64,000 nucleotides of DNA from ZLKRG44 sp964555705 (GCA_964555705.1 CAZKTN010000004.1:59743-123742); one strand, 5' to 3'; positions 14,932 to 24,837 are shown, counted from the first letter of the stretch. The notes: a model not told the origin generated them from the letters alone. Translations and numbers: made by a program.

Positions 14932-17669
14932 GCGCGCTTCGCGCCATGGTGCGCCGCGAGCTGACCACCGCGTTCTGCACGCCGCTGGGATGGATGGTGA
15001 TCGCGCTGCTGTGCGGCGTGACTGGCCTCGTCACAGGAGTGGCGGTGCTCGCGCCCGGCCAGCCTGCGAGCCTCCGGCTCGCTGCGGCCGCAGCGGGATG
15101 GGCGGTGCTGCTCATCGCACCGGCGCTGAGCTCGAGGACGACGGCAGACGACCGTCGCAGCGGGCTCTGGGAGGTGCTGCTGTCGAGCCCCGCGTCCTCA
15201 GTGTCGCTCGTTGTCGGACGATGGATCGCTGGGGCGATTGTGCTTGCGGTTGCCGTCATGCTCGCGCTGGCCGGTCCATTCGTGGCGCTCGAGTCCGTGG
15301 CGCGCCCGGATCCCGGAGAGGCACTGTGCGCCGCGCTGGGCGTGTGGCTCGCGGGATGCGCGTATCTCGCATCCGGGTCGTTCGCGGGCAGCCTCGTGAG
15401 CAGCCCGACGGTGGCCTACCTCCTGGCGGTCTTCGGGTGGGCGGCGGTGCTTGTGGGCACCCGCATCATCGGGCCGATGCTCGATCCGTCGCTTGCCGAT
15501 GCGATGTTCGCGCTCGATCCCGTGAGGAGGCTCGAGCCGTTCGTGTTCGGGTCGATCGAGTCGACGCATCTTGTGTACTTCCCGGCAGTCGCCGCGGCGC
15601 TGCTGTGCGCTGCCGCGGCAGTGCAGGCATCAGAGGCAGAGCGGGCCGGCAGGGGCCGAGGCACACGCACCTGGGGTGGCCCTGCGATGCTCGCGCTCGG
15701 ATGCGCGGGCGCTGCGCTCGGCATTGCCGCTGCCGCACATGCGCCTGCGGCGCGCATCGGCATTGACCTGACGCGCACGCGTCAGTTCGAGCTCCCCTCT
15801 GGCGACCGGCAGTGGCTCGGCGCGCTTCCGGAGGGATGGCGCGTGACGTGGGTCAGCGGCGGCGCACGCCAGGACCCGGCGCTCGAGGAGCAGGTGAGCA
15901 GGGTGCTTGCGCAGTGCGTGCGCGCGATCGGCCGCGATGGCGCCGTCGTTGCGATTGACCCCACGACGCCGCAGGGTGCGATCGAGTACGCGCGCTGGTT
16001 CGACGCACTTGCCCAGCGCCAGCGCGGCGTGTCATGGCCAGTTGTGCCAGCGACCGAACGCGGCATCCTGGCGCTCCAGTCGTTCATGGAGTGGGCGCGC
16101 ATCCAGGCTCCCGCACTTGATGCGCTGGTTGGATCGCTCGCCGATGGCGATGCGCTGCGTGCGCGGCTTGCGCCGCTCGCGTCGGCGCTTGGGGAGTTCC
16201 CCAGCGCATGCCCATCGCTGCTCGCGGGCGTGCGCAGCCTGCGCGACGGCTCCGCGGCGCGGCCTGTGCCCGATCCCGGCGCTGCGGCATCGCTGCTGGC
16301 GCGCAGCCACGGCGAGTGGGCGGCACAGCTCTCGGCAGGTGCGGCGGCGATCCGCGACGCCGCGGCTGACGCGTCGCGTTCGCCGGACCAGGTGATGGCG
16401 CTTGCGCAGGCGCGTGCGGCGCTCGAGCGCACGGCACTGGAGCTGCGGGGCGCTCAGGATGCGCTCGAGTCCCTGCCTCCGGACCCTTTGGGAGGCTTGC
16501 CCGCGGCACTGGGCATCGGCGGCGTGATGGTGGTCGAGTCGCCTCGCGGGGTCATGGCGGTGTCTGCGCGCGACCTGCTCGGAGGCGATGCCGACCGCGT
16601 GGAGGTGCTGCGTACGGATCGCCGTGCGCGCATCGCATCACGCACGCTCGCGGCGATGCGCGCGCTCGAGGGCGGAGTGCGCCCTGTCGCGGTCATTGCG
16701 CATGCGGACGAGAGATCGATCCTGGAGCCCAGCGCCGAAGGCACCGATGCGATCGGACTTGCCGATGCGCTCCGCGGCGCGCGAATCGACGTGATGGAGT
16801 GGCGCGCGGGTGATGGGCCGCGGCCGCCAGCGGGCCCGCGGACTGTGTGGATCGCGGTGCCGCCGAGGCGCAGCACACTTGCGCCGGGCCGCAGGGAGCG
16901 TGCGCTCATCGAGACGGTGACGGCGCTTGCCGCGCAAGGGGAGCCGGTGCTGCTGTCGGTCGGGCCGAGCCTGCTCCCGATGAGCGGCCAGGACGATCCA
17001 TGGGCGCGCGTCGCGGAGCCCTCAGGAATCCGTGCGCTGACTGATCGTGTGATCGTCGATGAGGTGCCTGTGTCGGAGGGCAAGAGAGAGACTCTGCTGC
17101 GCATTCCGGGCGCGTCGCAGCCGCAGTCCAAGGTCGGTGCGGTGGTCGGTCCAGCGCGGATCGGGCTGATGTCGGCGGTGCCGCTTGAGGGCAACGCTGA
17201 CGTGGTCGCCAGCGCGCCGCGCATTCCAGTGCGACGCATCGTGTCCGACTGGCGACCGCTCGCAGGGGGCGGGGAGCTTCCTCCGGGTGCGGGACGCGCG
17301 ACAGAGGCCGATGTGCCGGTGGTGATGGCGAGCGAGCGCAAGCGGTCCGACGGCACGACATCGCGGATGGTGGTCGTAGGCAGCCCGCAGTGGATGCGCA
17401 CCGCAATCATGGACGCGGTGCAGCGCCTTGGCGGTGCGAGGGACGTGCTTGTGGATCCCGGAAACCGCGCGCTGGCGGTGGCGTCGGTGCTCTGGCTCGC
17501 GGGGCTCGATGCCCGCCTCGATGCCGAGCGCACAGTGGAGGACGTGGAGCGTGTTGGCGCGATCGAGCCCATCACTCGCATGTCATGGGCGATGGCGCTT
17601 GGTGTGGCGCTGCCGTGCGCGCTTGGTGGCATGGGCCTCGCGCTGCGATGGCGGAGGACGCTCCGGTGA
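14928..17669 (+). CDS. Fused ABC-2 permease and GldG-like extracytoplasmic protein
   Basis: A 913-residue protein. Residues 1-250 contain about six membrane segments of a GldF-type ABC-2 permease (starting MSALRAMVRRELTTAFCTPLGW, then LLSSPASSVSLVVGRW). After a membrane segment near 245-265 comes a long exported region, about residues 266-880, with the GldG order 'RTRQFELPSGDRQWLGALPEGWRVTWVSG', and a final membrane helix (AMALGVALPCALGGMGLALRW) with a basic end. GldF and GldG are often separate genes, so this is a natural fusion. Starts with ATGA overlap on the ATPase and ends with a GTGA overlap on the next gene. Confidence 0.8.
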   Translation: MSALRAMVRRELTTAFCTPLGWMVIALLCGVTGLVTGVAVLAPGQPASLRLAAAAAGWAVLLIAPALSSRTTADDRRSGLWEVLLSSPASSVSLVVGRWIAGAIVLAVAVMLALAGPFVALESVARPDPGEALCAALGVWLAGCAYLASGSFAGSLVSSPTVAYLLAVFGWAAVLVGTRIIGPMLDPSLADAMFALDPVRRLEPFVFGSIESTHLVYFPAVAAALLCAAAAVQASEAERAGRGRGTRTWGGPAMLALGCAGAALGIAAAAHAPAARIGIDLTRTRQFELPSGDRQWLGALPEGWRVTWVSGGARQDPALEEQVSRVLAQCVRAIGRDGAVVAIDPTTPQGAIEYARWFDALAQRQRGVSWPVVPATERGILALQSFMEWARIQAPALDALVGSLADGDALRARLAPLASALGEFPSACPSLLAGVRSLRDGSAARPVPDPGAAASLLARSHGEWAAQLSAGAAAIRDAAADASRSPDQVMALAQARAALERTALELRGAQDALESLPPDPLGGLPAALGIGGVMVVESPRGVMAVSARDLLGGDADRVEVLRTDRRARIASRTLAAMRALEGGVRPVAVIAHADERSILEPSAEGTDAIGLADALRGARIDVMEWRAGDGPRPPAGPRTVWIAVPPRRSTLAPGRRERALIETVTALAAQGEPVLLSVGPSLLPMSGQDDPWARVAEPSGIRALTDRVIVDEVPVSEGKRETLLRIPGASQPQSKVGAVVGPARIGLMSAVPLEGNADVVASAPRIPVRRIVSDWRPLAGGGELPPGAGRATEADVPVVMASERKRSDGTTSRMVVVGSPQWMRTAIMDAVQRLGGARDVLVDPGNRALAVASVLWLAGLDARLDAERTVEDVERVGAIEPITRMSWAMALGVALPCALGGMGLALRWRRTLR

Positions 17670-19069
17670 TCCGCGCTCGCACGATCGCTGCCGCATGGAT
17701 TGCCGCCGCATGCGCGCTCGGTGCCGCGTGGGCGCTGTGGTCATCGGGGCCTGCGGTGACGGCCTCGGGCCAGCGGCCTCTGGCCATCGGGGGCATGAGC
17801 GCCACTGCGGTCGATACGGTCCGCATCAGATCCGGCAGTTCGCCTGCAGTCGCGTGGACGCGGGCACCATCGGGGTGGCGCCAGTCGGAGCCCTTCGAAT
17901 GCGCGGTGGATTCGGCCGCCATCGACACGCTGGTCGGCGTGGCGCTGTCGCTCGAGGCCGAGGCGCCGCAGTCGGCTGGGAGCCAGGATGCGCTGCTTGC
18001 CGCCTTGCGGCTCGATGCGCCGCTGGTGACTGTGGAGCTGCGCGGCGGCGATGCCGTGCGCACGGTCGCGCTCGGCCGCCGTCTTCCGGGAGGGCGCGCG
18101 TGGATCAGGGTCGACCCGGAGGCCGGCGGTCCGCCGCAGGTCGCTGATGGTGCGCTGCACGGCATGCTCCTGGAGCTTGACCCGAGGCAGTGGCGCGATG
18201 CGCGCCTGTTCGCGCGTGCGGACGTCGAGTGCGATGCGGTATCGGCCGAGCTGCGTGGGCGAGATGGCGTAGCGCGCAGGATCGAGCTCGCGCGCCGCGG
18301 CGCCGGATGGCAGCTCACGGCGCCGATCGCCACACGCGCGGACCGTGCGGCAGTGGAGCGGTGGCTTGAGGCGCTCGCTCGCGCGCGCGCGCTCGGGGTG
18401 GTGACGGACAGCGCGCCGAACCTTGCGGCCTTTGGGCTCGATGCGCCCTTCGGTGCGGTCGAGATCCGTTCGACTCGGCGCGTTCCTGAGGGTGACTCGG
18501 TGCGCGAGGAGGCGATCGTCGAGCGGGTGGAGATCGGGGCACCTGTGCGCCCCGGCGCGGAGGAGAGGTATGCGCGCATCTCGGGGCGACCTGACGTGCT
18601 CGAGCTCGACGCCGCAAGCACCGCGACATTCATGCCGCTGCCGATGGCGCTTGTGGAAGCCACGGCGACGGGCGTTCGTGCAGCGGATGTGCGCGATGTC
18701 GTCGTGGAGGTGGATGGCCGGGTCGCCTGGAGCGCGGCTCGCGACGGCAGCACGTGGCGCGTGAGGCGCGGCACCGACGGCGATCCCGAGCCTGTGGATG
18801 CGCGACCGGTCGACGCGCTTCTGGCGCTGCTGTGCGAGGGCCGCGCGAGCGACATATCGCTGCATCCTGCGCCTGCTGAGCTCACGGTGGCCACGGTGCG
18901 GCTCGTCGGATTCGATGGGCGCACGCTGGCATCCGTGCGCATCTCACGCGAGGCAGAGGGAGGGCGTTGGGGCATGGATGACGGCAGCGGGGTGCTTCGC
19001 GTGTGGCCACCTGCCGCAGTGGTTCCGATTGAGGCGCCGCTGCCTCGCGCAGGCATCCGAATTCCCTAG
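17666..19069 (+). CDS. DUF4340-like exported protein of the ABC cluster
   Basis: A 467-residue protein with an N-terminal membrane anchor (IAAAWIAAACALGAAWALW). The rest consists of repeated beta-rich segments such as 'AAIDTLVGVALSLEAEAPQS', 'WQLTAPIATRADRAAVERWLEALARARA' and 'LAAFGLDAPFGAVEI'. The motif 'W.l..P....D...v...l..l' followed by 'yGLd.P' is characteristic of DUF4340 proteins, which accompany GldA/GldG-type transporters. The GTG at 17666 is preferred because GGAGG lies 8 nt upstream and a GTGA overlap couples it to the permease; an ATG at 17648 is an alternative. It converges on ribD, sharing CTAG. Confidence 0.72.
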   Translation: MIRARTIAAAWIAAACALGAAWALWSSGPAVTASGQRPLAIGGMSATAVDTVRIRSGSSPAVAWTRAPSGWRQSEPFECAVDSAAIDTLVGVALSLEAEAPQSAGSQDALLAALRLDAPLVTVELRGGDAVRTVALGRRLPGGRAWIRVDPEAGGPPQVADGALHGMLLELDPRQWRDARLFARADVECDAVSAELRGRDGVARRIELARRGAGWQLTAPIATRADRAAVERWLEALARARALGVVTDSAPNLAAFGLDAPFGAVEIRSTRRVPEGDSVREEAIVERVEIGAPVRPGAEERYARISGRPDVLELDAASTATFMPLPMALVEATATGVRAADVRDVVVEVDGRVAWSAARDGSTWRVRRGTDGDPEPVDARPVDALLALLCEGRASDISLHPAPAELTVATVRLVGFDGRTLASVRISREAEGGRWGMDDGSGVLRVWPPAAVVPIEAPLPRAGIRIP

Positions 19070-20175
19070 CGCGTGCGGCGCCAGAGGCGGACGACATCGC
19101 TGTCGCGGTGCCGCTCGTCCACGAGGGAGAACCGCAAGGGATCCAGTTGGGGCCAGGTGAGCGACGACACGTCGCCGGCCACGGCGGTCGACGTGAACAC
19201 CCACGCCTCGTCGACGAGGTCCGCATCGAGCAGCGCGCGCACGAGCCCAGGACCTGCCTCCGTGAGCACCGTCGAGACGCCATCGGCCGAGAGGTCACGA
19301 AGCAGCGAGCGCAGGAGTTCGCCACGTCCAGCCGCCGCGTCCACGTCGCGCCAGCGGATGCCCGCATGCTCGAGCGCGCAGATGTCGTGGGCCGCACGCG
19401 ATGCGCGCGTCTCAGGCGCGCAGGCGATCTCTACAGGCCCTTCGGATGCGGTGCGGATGATGCGTGCGGAGGTTGGCACCTCGAGCCGAGGGTCAATCAG
19501 CACCCTGCGTGGCACGCGACGGGGACGGCTGACCCTGGGCATCAGGTGCGGGTCATCGGCGCGCACGGTGCCGATCGCAGTGAGCACCGCGTCGACGCGC
19601 GCCCGCTCGCGGTGCACCATCTGCCGGCTGCGCGCGGAGCTGATCCAGCGGCCGTGGCTCGGGTCCGCCACGCATCGGTTGTCGCTGGTGGCGGCCCACT
19701 TGGCGATGACCCACGGCATGCGCTCAAGCACGCGCCGCGCGAATCCTTCGGTGAGCGCCTCCGCAGCGGTGTGGGGCAGTCGCTCTGCGGAGATCCCGGC
19801 GCGCACAAGCGCCGCAGATCCCCCCTGTGCCTCGACGTTGGGGTCGGGACGCGCGAACACCACCCGCGATACGCCAGCGCGCACAAGTGCATCCGCGCAC
19901 GGCGGCGTGCGGCCGTGGTGGGCACAGGGCTCGAGCGTCACGTACGCCGTTGCGCCGCGTGCGCGCGCGCCCGCTGCGGCGAGCGCATGCACTTCGGCGT
20001 GGGCCTGCCCGCACCTGCGGTGATAGCCCTCGGAGATGACCTCGCCCGCGGGTGTGGCGATCACGCATCCAACCATCGGATTCGGCTCGGCCCCGCCATG
20101 GCCGCGCAGCGCGATGCGTGCGGCATGCGACATCATGCGCATGTCGATGGCGCGCTGCGCGTCGTGCGCGCTCAT
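19066..20175 (-). CDS. ribD: Bifunctional riboflavin deaminase-reductase
   Basis: A 369-residue protein. The N-terminal zinc deaminase has H59-A-E61 and PCAHHGRTPPC with zinc ligands C84 and C93. The C-terminal reductase domain begins near residue 150 (PWVIAKWAATSDNRCVADPSHGRWISS) and ends 'VDEAWVFTSTAVAGD'. It converts the pyrimidine deaminated from GTP in riboflavin synthesis. No other rib gene is close. The start overlaps the stop of the phosphatase gene upstream by 4 nt (ATGA). Its own stop shares CTAG with the convergent DUF4340-like gene. An alternative start is M12. Confidence 0.92.
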   Translation of the reverse strand: MSAHDAQRAIDMRMMSHAARIALRGHGGAEPNPMVGCVIATPAGEVISEGYHRRCGQAHAEVHALAAAGARARGATAYVTLEPCAHHGRTPPCADALVRAGVSRVVFARPDPNVEAQGGSAALVRAGISAERLPHTAAEALTEGFARRVLERMPWVIAKWAATSDNRCVADPSHGRWISSARSRQMVHRERARVDAVLTAIGTVRADDPHLMPRVSRPRRVPRRVLIDPRLEVPTSARIIRTASEGPVEIACAPETRASRAAHDICALEHAGIRWRDVDAAAGRGELLRSLLRDLSADGVSTVLTEAGPGLVRALLDADLVDEAWVFTSTAVAGDVSSLTWPQLDPLRFSLVDERHRDSDVVRLWRRTR

Positions 20176-21785
20176 GCTGTGGCCGCCAGCGACGGCTGCT
20201 CGGGGACCCGCTCGACCGGTGCGGGCGCAGGCGCACGCACCTCGACCACCAGCATGTCGTCGCCCGGCACTCCACGCGCATGCTCGCGCGCGATGCGCAC
20301 GATGTAGTCGGGCCACGACGCCGGCGCCTCCGGACGCGTCAGTGCGGCGCGCACGCGGGCGAGCCCAAACTGGTCGCCCCGCGGATCGCACGCCTCGATG
20401 ATGCCGTCGGTGAACAGGACCAGCGCATCGCCATGGGTGAAGGTCGAGCTCCGCTGCACCTCATGGGCCTCGAATGGGTCGCCTGCGCCAAGCACCATTG
20501 CGGTGGACGTCAGGTGCTCGACGGTGCCGTCGGCGTGGCGAAGAAGCCCGTCGGGGTGCCCCGCGTTTGCCCACAGCAGCGTCCCGTCAGCGGGATTCAC
20601 GCGCGCCGCAATCGCCGTGGCGAACACCGAATGCTTGGCGAGCGCAGCGCGCACGTAGCGGTCAAGTGCCTTGAGCACCTCGCCCGGGGGCGCGCCCTCG
20701 ATCTCGGCGCCAAGGCGCTCGAGCTCGCCGCTGAGGCGGTTCACCGCGAGCGCAGCCGCGAGGCCGTGGCCGAAGACGTCGACGATGATCACCGACCGCG
20801 ACCCGTCGCTGCTCACGACGGTGTCGCAGAAGTCGCCGCCGATCTCGGATGCGGGCACGAACTTGAAGGTGAAGGGGATGTGGGCCTTCGAGTCCTGGTG
20901 CGGGAACATCGACTCGTGGATCAGGCGCGCCTGCCGCAGCTCGCGCCGCAGCGCGAGGAATCCCTCGCCTGCACGGCGGCTGCGGTAGCGCCGGCGGTGC
21001 CGTGACAGGCGCCAGTATGCGATCAGCGATCCAGGCCCGAGGATCACGGGCAGCGCCAGCGTGCGGACGATGGCGCGTGTCCACCATTCCGCGCTCGAGA
21101 GCGGCTCCATCGGTGTCGTTGGCGTGACAGATGGCCCGATGGTGTTCGTGCCGGGGAGCCCACCGGGGTTTGCGATGGCCGCGGGGTTAGGGATGCCGCC
21201 GGAACCCTGGATCATGAGCTCGCTGGACGCGGGCCTGAGCACCACGTCGATCACCGCGTACAGCAGGATCAGCGGCAGCATCGGGCGCAGCGACTCGCGC
21301 CACGTCCATGGCAGGATCAGGCACGCCGTGAAGTGCCAGAAGAAGAGGCTCGTGAGCGGGGAGAAGTCACCGCCGCGCGCGGCGACGACGGCCTCGAAGC
21401 CGGCCTGCACGATGCCCAGGCTGAGGATCATCCAGCTCGCCTCGCGCACCGCGTCGGCGCGCGTCTCTACCCGCTTGCGCTTGACGATGCCGTACCAGAG
21501 CGCGATGCACAGCATCGCCACGATCGAGACCATGCCCACCCAGACGGCAGGACCGCCGAAGGCCTCGATCAGGTTCCTCACATCCTCAGGCCACTCTGCC
21601 TTGGGGCCGAATGCGCCAGCATGCGCGCCGACCAGCACGAGCAGCACCGGCGCAGCGAAGACGACCTGCCACGTCCCGTAGAGCGCACAGAGCCACCCGA
21701 AGCGCTTGCGGAACCAGCGCTCAAGCTCCAGGTCGTACTCGCGACCGAGGAGCGAGGTGTCGCGCTCGAGTTCCTCTAGTGCCAC
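20172..21785 (-). CDS. Membrane-anchored SpoIIE/PP2C-type serine phosphatase
   Basis: A 537-residue protein. Residues ~30-270 hold about six hydrophobic segments, including LYGTWQVVFAAPVLLVLVGA and VSIVAMLCIALWYGIV. The C-terminal ~240 residues form a PP2C-like domain with the metal-binding acids of the SpoIIE/RsbU group: EIGGDFCD, IIVDVFGHG, LVLFTDGIIEA and VPGDDMLVVEV. Such enzymes dephosphorylate anti-anti-sigma factors or similar partner-switch proteins; no partner is encoded in the window. It is translationally coupled to ribD (ATGA overlap), which is functionally unexpected. Confidence 0.86.
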   Translation of the reverse strand: MALEELERDTSLLGREYDLELERWFRKRFGWLCALYGTWQVVFAAPVLLVLVGAHAGAFGPKAEWPEDVRNLIEAFGGPAVWVGMVSIVAMLCIALWYGIVKRKRVETRADAVREASWMILSLGIVQAGFEAVVAARGGDFSPLTSLFFWHFTACLILPWTWRESLRPMLPLILLYAVIDVVLRPASSELMIQGSGGIPNPAAIANPGGLPGTNTIGPSVTPTTPMEPLSSAEWWTRAIVRTLALPVILGPGSLIAYWRLSRHRRRYRSRRAGEGFLALRRELRQARLIHESMFPHQDSKAHIPFTFKFVPASEIGGDFCDTVVSSDGSRSVIIVDVFGHGLAAALAVNRLSGELERLGAEIEGAPPGEVLKALDRYVRAALAKHSVFATAIAARVNPADGTLLWANAGHPDGLLRHADGTVEHLTSTAMVLGAGDPFEAHEVQRSSTFTHGDALVLFTDGIIEACDPRGDQFGLARVRAALTRPEAPASWPDYIVRIAREHARGVPGDDMLVVEVRAPAPAPVERVPEQPSLAATA

Positions 21786-21832
21786 AGGGTCGGAAGCCTA
21801 TGCCCAGCACGGAGCCGTCAGCGCCTCAAATC

Positions 21833-21853
21833 CCGGGCATGCGTCTCGCCCGG
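21833..21853 (-). terminator. Possible fusA terminator hairpin
   Basis: On the minus strand CCGGGC (21853-21848) and GCCCGG (21838-21833) pair with a 9-nt loop, beginning 12 nt downstream of the fusA stop. The U-tract is weak (GATTTGAGG), so this is a tentative terminator separating fusA from the phosphatase gene. Confidence 0.35.
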
Positions 21854-21864
21854 TCCTCAGGCAC

Positions 21865-23979
21865 TCACTGCTTCGCGAGGACCTCGTCCTTGAGCCGGTC
21901 GGGCATGATGCGGTAGGTCAGCGGCTCCATGGCGCTGGAGGCGCGGCCCTGCGTCATCGACCGGAGGCTCGTCGTGTAGCCGAAGAGCTCCGACAGCGGC
22001 ACCTCGCAGTGCAGCACGCGGGTGACGCCGCGCATCTCGCTGTCGACGATCTGGCCGCGGCGGCTGGCGATGTCGCCCGACACGTTGCCGAAGAACTCGT
22101 CAGGCGTGGTGACCACGAGCTTCATGATCGGCTCGAGCAGCGCCGGCTTGGCGCGCGTGCACGCCTCGCGGAACGCGAGGGCGCCCGCCTGCTCGAACGC
22201 GATCTGGCTCGAATCGACGTCGTGGTACGAGCCGAAGACCAGCTCGACCTTGACGTTGATGACGGGGTATCCGCCGAGGATGCCGCTGGCGGCCGCCTGG
22301 CGCACGCCGTACTCGACGCTGGGGATGAACTCGCGCGGGATGACGCCGCCGGTGACCTTGTCCTCGAAGACGATGCCGTCCTTCATCACGAGCTCCTGCG
22401 CCTCCGCCTCCTCCTTGGTGATGGGGGAGACGCTGACGACGGCGTCGCCGTACTGGCCACGTCCGCCGGTCTGCTTCTTGAACAGGCCTCGGACGTCCTT
22501 CGCGGCGCCGACGATCGTCTCGCGGTAGGCGACGCGCGGCTTGCCGACGTTGACGCCGATCTTCATGTCGCGCGTGAGCTTGTTCTTGATGATCTCGAGG
22601 TGCAGCTCGCCCATGCCCGAGATGATCGTCTCGCCCGTCTCCTCGTTGTAGTTGGAGCGGAACGAGGGATCCTCGCGGCGGATCGTGGTGAGCGCCTCGC
22701 CGAGCTTCTTCTTGTCGTCGGCCGTGACCGGCTCGATCGACATCGAGATCACCGGCTCCGGGAACACCATGCGCTCGAGGATGATCGGGTTGTCGGGATC
22801 GCACAGCGTGTCGCCCGTGAAGGAGTCCTTCAGGCCGACGACGGCGACGATCTGGCCGGCACCCGTAGAGTCGAGGGCGGTGCGGTCCTTCGAGTGCATC
22901 TCGTAGAGGCGGCTGACGTTCTCGCGCTTGCCGTTGCCCGGGTTGAGGACGCGCGAGCCCTTGTCGAGCTTGCCCGAGTAGATGCGCAGGTAGGTGAGGT
23001 TGCCCGCGATGTCCGACACGACCTTGAAGACGAGCGCCGAGAAGGGCGCGTCCTCGGAGTGGGGACGGCTGAGCTTCTTCGAGGTCTCCTTGGGGTCGAC
23101 ACCCTCGACGTCCTCGCGCTCGGTGGGGCAGGGCAGGTAGTCGATCGCGGCATCAAGGATCTTCTGGACGCCGACGCGCTTGAGCGCCGCGCCGCAGAGC
23201 ACGGGGAAGCAGCGGAGGCCGATCGTGCCCTTGCGCAGGGCGGCCTTCATCTCGTCCACGCCGAGCGAGCTGGGGTCGGCGAGGTACTTCTCGGTGAGCG
23301 CATCGTCGAGCTCGGCGATCTTCTCGACCATCATCGCGCGCCACTTCTCCGCCTCGTCCTTGAACTCCTCGGGGATCTCGCCCTCGGTGATCGTGCGGCC
23401 CTCGTCCTCGGTGCTCCAGTACATCGCCTTCATGGTCATCAGGTCGATGATGCCCTTGAGGTCGTTGCCGAAGCCCATCGGGCACTGGATCGGGATCGCG
23501 TTCGCGCCGAGACGCGTGAGGATCGAGCCGAAGGAGAACTCGAAGTCCGCGCCGAGCTTGTCCATCTTGTTGATGAAGCAGAGGCGCGGCACGCGGTATC
23601 GCTCGGCCTGGCGCCACACGGTCTCGCTCTGCGCCTCGACGCCTTCCTTGCCGTCAAACACGGCGCACGCGCCGTCGAGCACGCGAAGCGACCGCTCCAC
23701 CTCGATGGTGAAGTCGACGTGCCCGGGGGTGTCGATGAGGTTGATCTTGTACTCCTTGCCGTGGTACTCCCACGGGCAGCTCGTGGCGGCCGACTGGATC
23801 GTGATGCCGCGCTGCTGCTCTTCCACGAGCGAGTCCATTGTGGCGGTGCCCTCGTGCACCTCGCCCATGCGGTGGATCTTGCCGGTGTAGAAGAGGATGC
23901 GCTCGGAGACGGTGGTCTTGCCGGCGTCGATGTGCGCGCAGATTCCGATGTTTCGGACGAAGTTGAGGTCGGTGGCCAT
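21865..23979 (-). CDS. fusA: Elongation factor G
   Basis: A 704-residue translocase. The G domain begins MATDLNFVRNIGICAHIDAG and includes the G1 loop AHIDAGKTT, RGITIQSAA in switch I, DTPGHVDF and NKMD. Domains II-V follow with 'ETIISGMGELHLEI', RGQYGDAV and 'GDIASRRGQIVDSEMRG'. Length is normal. It stands alone here rather than in the str operon (rpsL-rpsG-fusA-tuf). ATG 23979 fits the family N-terminus exactly; the open frame upstream is not coding-like. A TTGACC/TACCCT promoter is found 43-71 nt upstream of the start. Phycisphaerae may carry a second EF-G, so paralogue identity is open. Confidence 0.97.
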   Translation of the reverse strand: MATDLNFVRNIGICAHIDAGKTTVSERILFYTGKIHRMGEVHEGTATMDSLVEEQQRGITIQSAATSCPWEYHGKEYKINLIDTPGHVDFTIEVERSLRVLDGACAVFDGKEGVEAQSETVWRQAERYRVPRLCFINKMDKLGADFEFSFGSILTRLGANAIPIQCPMGFGNDLKGIIDLMTMKAMYWSTEDEGRTITEGEIPEEFKDEAEKWRAMMVEKIAELDDALTEKYLADPSSLGVDEMKAALRKGTIGLRCFPVLCGAALKRVGVQKILDAAIDYLPCPTEREDVEGVDPKETSKKLSRPHSEDAPFSALVFKVVSDIAGNLTYLRIYSGKLDKGSRVLNPGNGKRENVSRLYEMHSKDRTALDSTGAGQIVAVVGLKDSFTGDTLCDPDNPIILERMVFPEPVISMSIEPVTADDKKKLGEALTTIRREDPSFRSNYNEETGETIISGMGELHLEIIKNKLTRDMKIGVNVGKPRVAYRETIVGAAKDVRGLFKKQTGGRGQYGDAVVSVSPITKEEAEAQELVMKDGIVFEDKVTGGVIPREFIPSVEYGVRQAAASGILGGYPVINVKVELVFGSYHDVDSSQIAFEQAGALAFREACTRAKPALLEPIMKLVVTTPDEFFGNVSGDIASRRGQIVDSEMRGVTRVLHCEVPLSELFGYTTSLRSMTQGRASSAMEPLTYRIMPDRLKDEVLAKQ

Positions 23980-24021
23980 TGGTGTTTCCGGGGTTATCTG
24001 CCCATTCGGGGCGAATCGAGG

Positions 24022-24050
24022 AGGGTAGCGCCGATCGCACCCCCGGTCAA
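24022..24050 (-). promoter_or_regulatory. Sigma-70-type promoter of fusA
   Basis: Read on the minus strand: TTGACC at 24050-24045, a 17-nt spacer, then TACCCT at 24027-24022. The predicted transcript would start near 24015, giving a leader of roughly 36 nt before the fusA ATG. It points away from the hypothetical gene that starts on the other strand. Confidence 0.6.
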
Positions 24051-24138
24051 TGGTTCCGTCCGCGTGAACCACACCTGAATGCGCGAAAAACGGGAGGAAC
24101 TTGGGGGTGCCGCTGCGCCGCCGCCTAGGTTCGCGGGG

Positions 24139-24837
24139 ATGCAGGATGCGCACTTGCGGCTGGAGGCGGCTCGGGTGGATTGGCCCTCCCCAAGGCCCGG
24201 CCTCGGGATCGAGGGATGGGTGTCGCGGCGGACCGCACGGGCGGTCTGGCTCGACAGGAGGGTGGCGTCGGTGCGCGGAGCGCCGGCAGCCGGCGCAGCA
24301 CTCCTGGGCTACGCCGTGCTTCCCTGGTGCGACGTCACCCTATGGAGCGTGTTGCCGGCGGATGGGGGCGGCGAGGCAAGCGATCACGGGTTGTGGGGCG
24401 GCGATGCGGGGGCGGGAGTGCGGGCACGCGGATGGATGAGGGTGGACCTTGTGCACATTGATGCGGCTCTGGCGTATGTCGAGCGGATGCCGGTGCAGCA
24501 GGGGCTCGTATCCAAGGCATGGCGGTGGAGATGGTCGAGCGCACCCTGGCACTGCGGGTTTGGCCCGAAGCCGCGAGCGCTTGCGCCCGAATGGAGCGGA
24601 CCTGCACGCAGCGACCTGTGGCGTGAGCGACTCGCGGGCGCGTTTGTGGGCGCAAGCGACCGCTCAGTGCCAGTCGACGAGCGTTCGCTCGCGCTTGGGC
24701 AGGGCACGCCGGACTTCATCGGTTCGGCGGTGGACCGGCTCGCGCAGCGAGGGGAACGTCACTCGCCTGGGATGCCGTCGGCCGACGGCACGGCGGTGGC
24801 GATCGATCCCTCCCAGGGGGAACTGGCGGTCGCGTAG
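24139..24837 (+). CDS. Hypothetical protein
   Basis: A 232-residue protein rich in Trp, Arg and Ala (for example WRWRWSSAPWHCGFGPKP near residue 130), with no signal peptide or membrane helix. Third codon positions are strongly G/C, as in neighbouring genes, which supports coding. A start at ATG 24079 would add 20 residues; 24139 was preferred because the extra part is low-complexity. The last 79 nt overlap the convergent thiG 3' end. I cannot assign a family. It stands between fusA (divergent) and thiG (convergent), so it is probably transcribed alone. Confidence 0.55.
   Translation: MQDAHLRLEAARVDWPSPRPGLGIEGWVSRRTARAVWLDRRVASVRGAPAAGAALLGYAVLPWCDVTLWSVLPADGGGEASDHGLWGGDAGAGVRARGWMRVDLVHIDAALAYVERMPVQQGLVSKAWRWRWSSAPWHCGFGPKPRALAPEWSGPARSDLWRERLAGAFVGASDRSVPVDERSLALGQGTPDFIGSAVDRLAQRGERHSPGMPSADGTAVAIDPSQGELAVA

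Noticed and set aside
21706..24078. Plus-strand open frame of ~790 codons opposite fusA
   Set aside because: fusA is unmistakable on the minus strand; the antisense translation is Leu/Arg/Asp-rich without recognisable domains.
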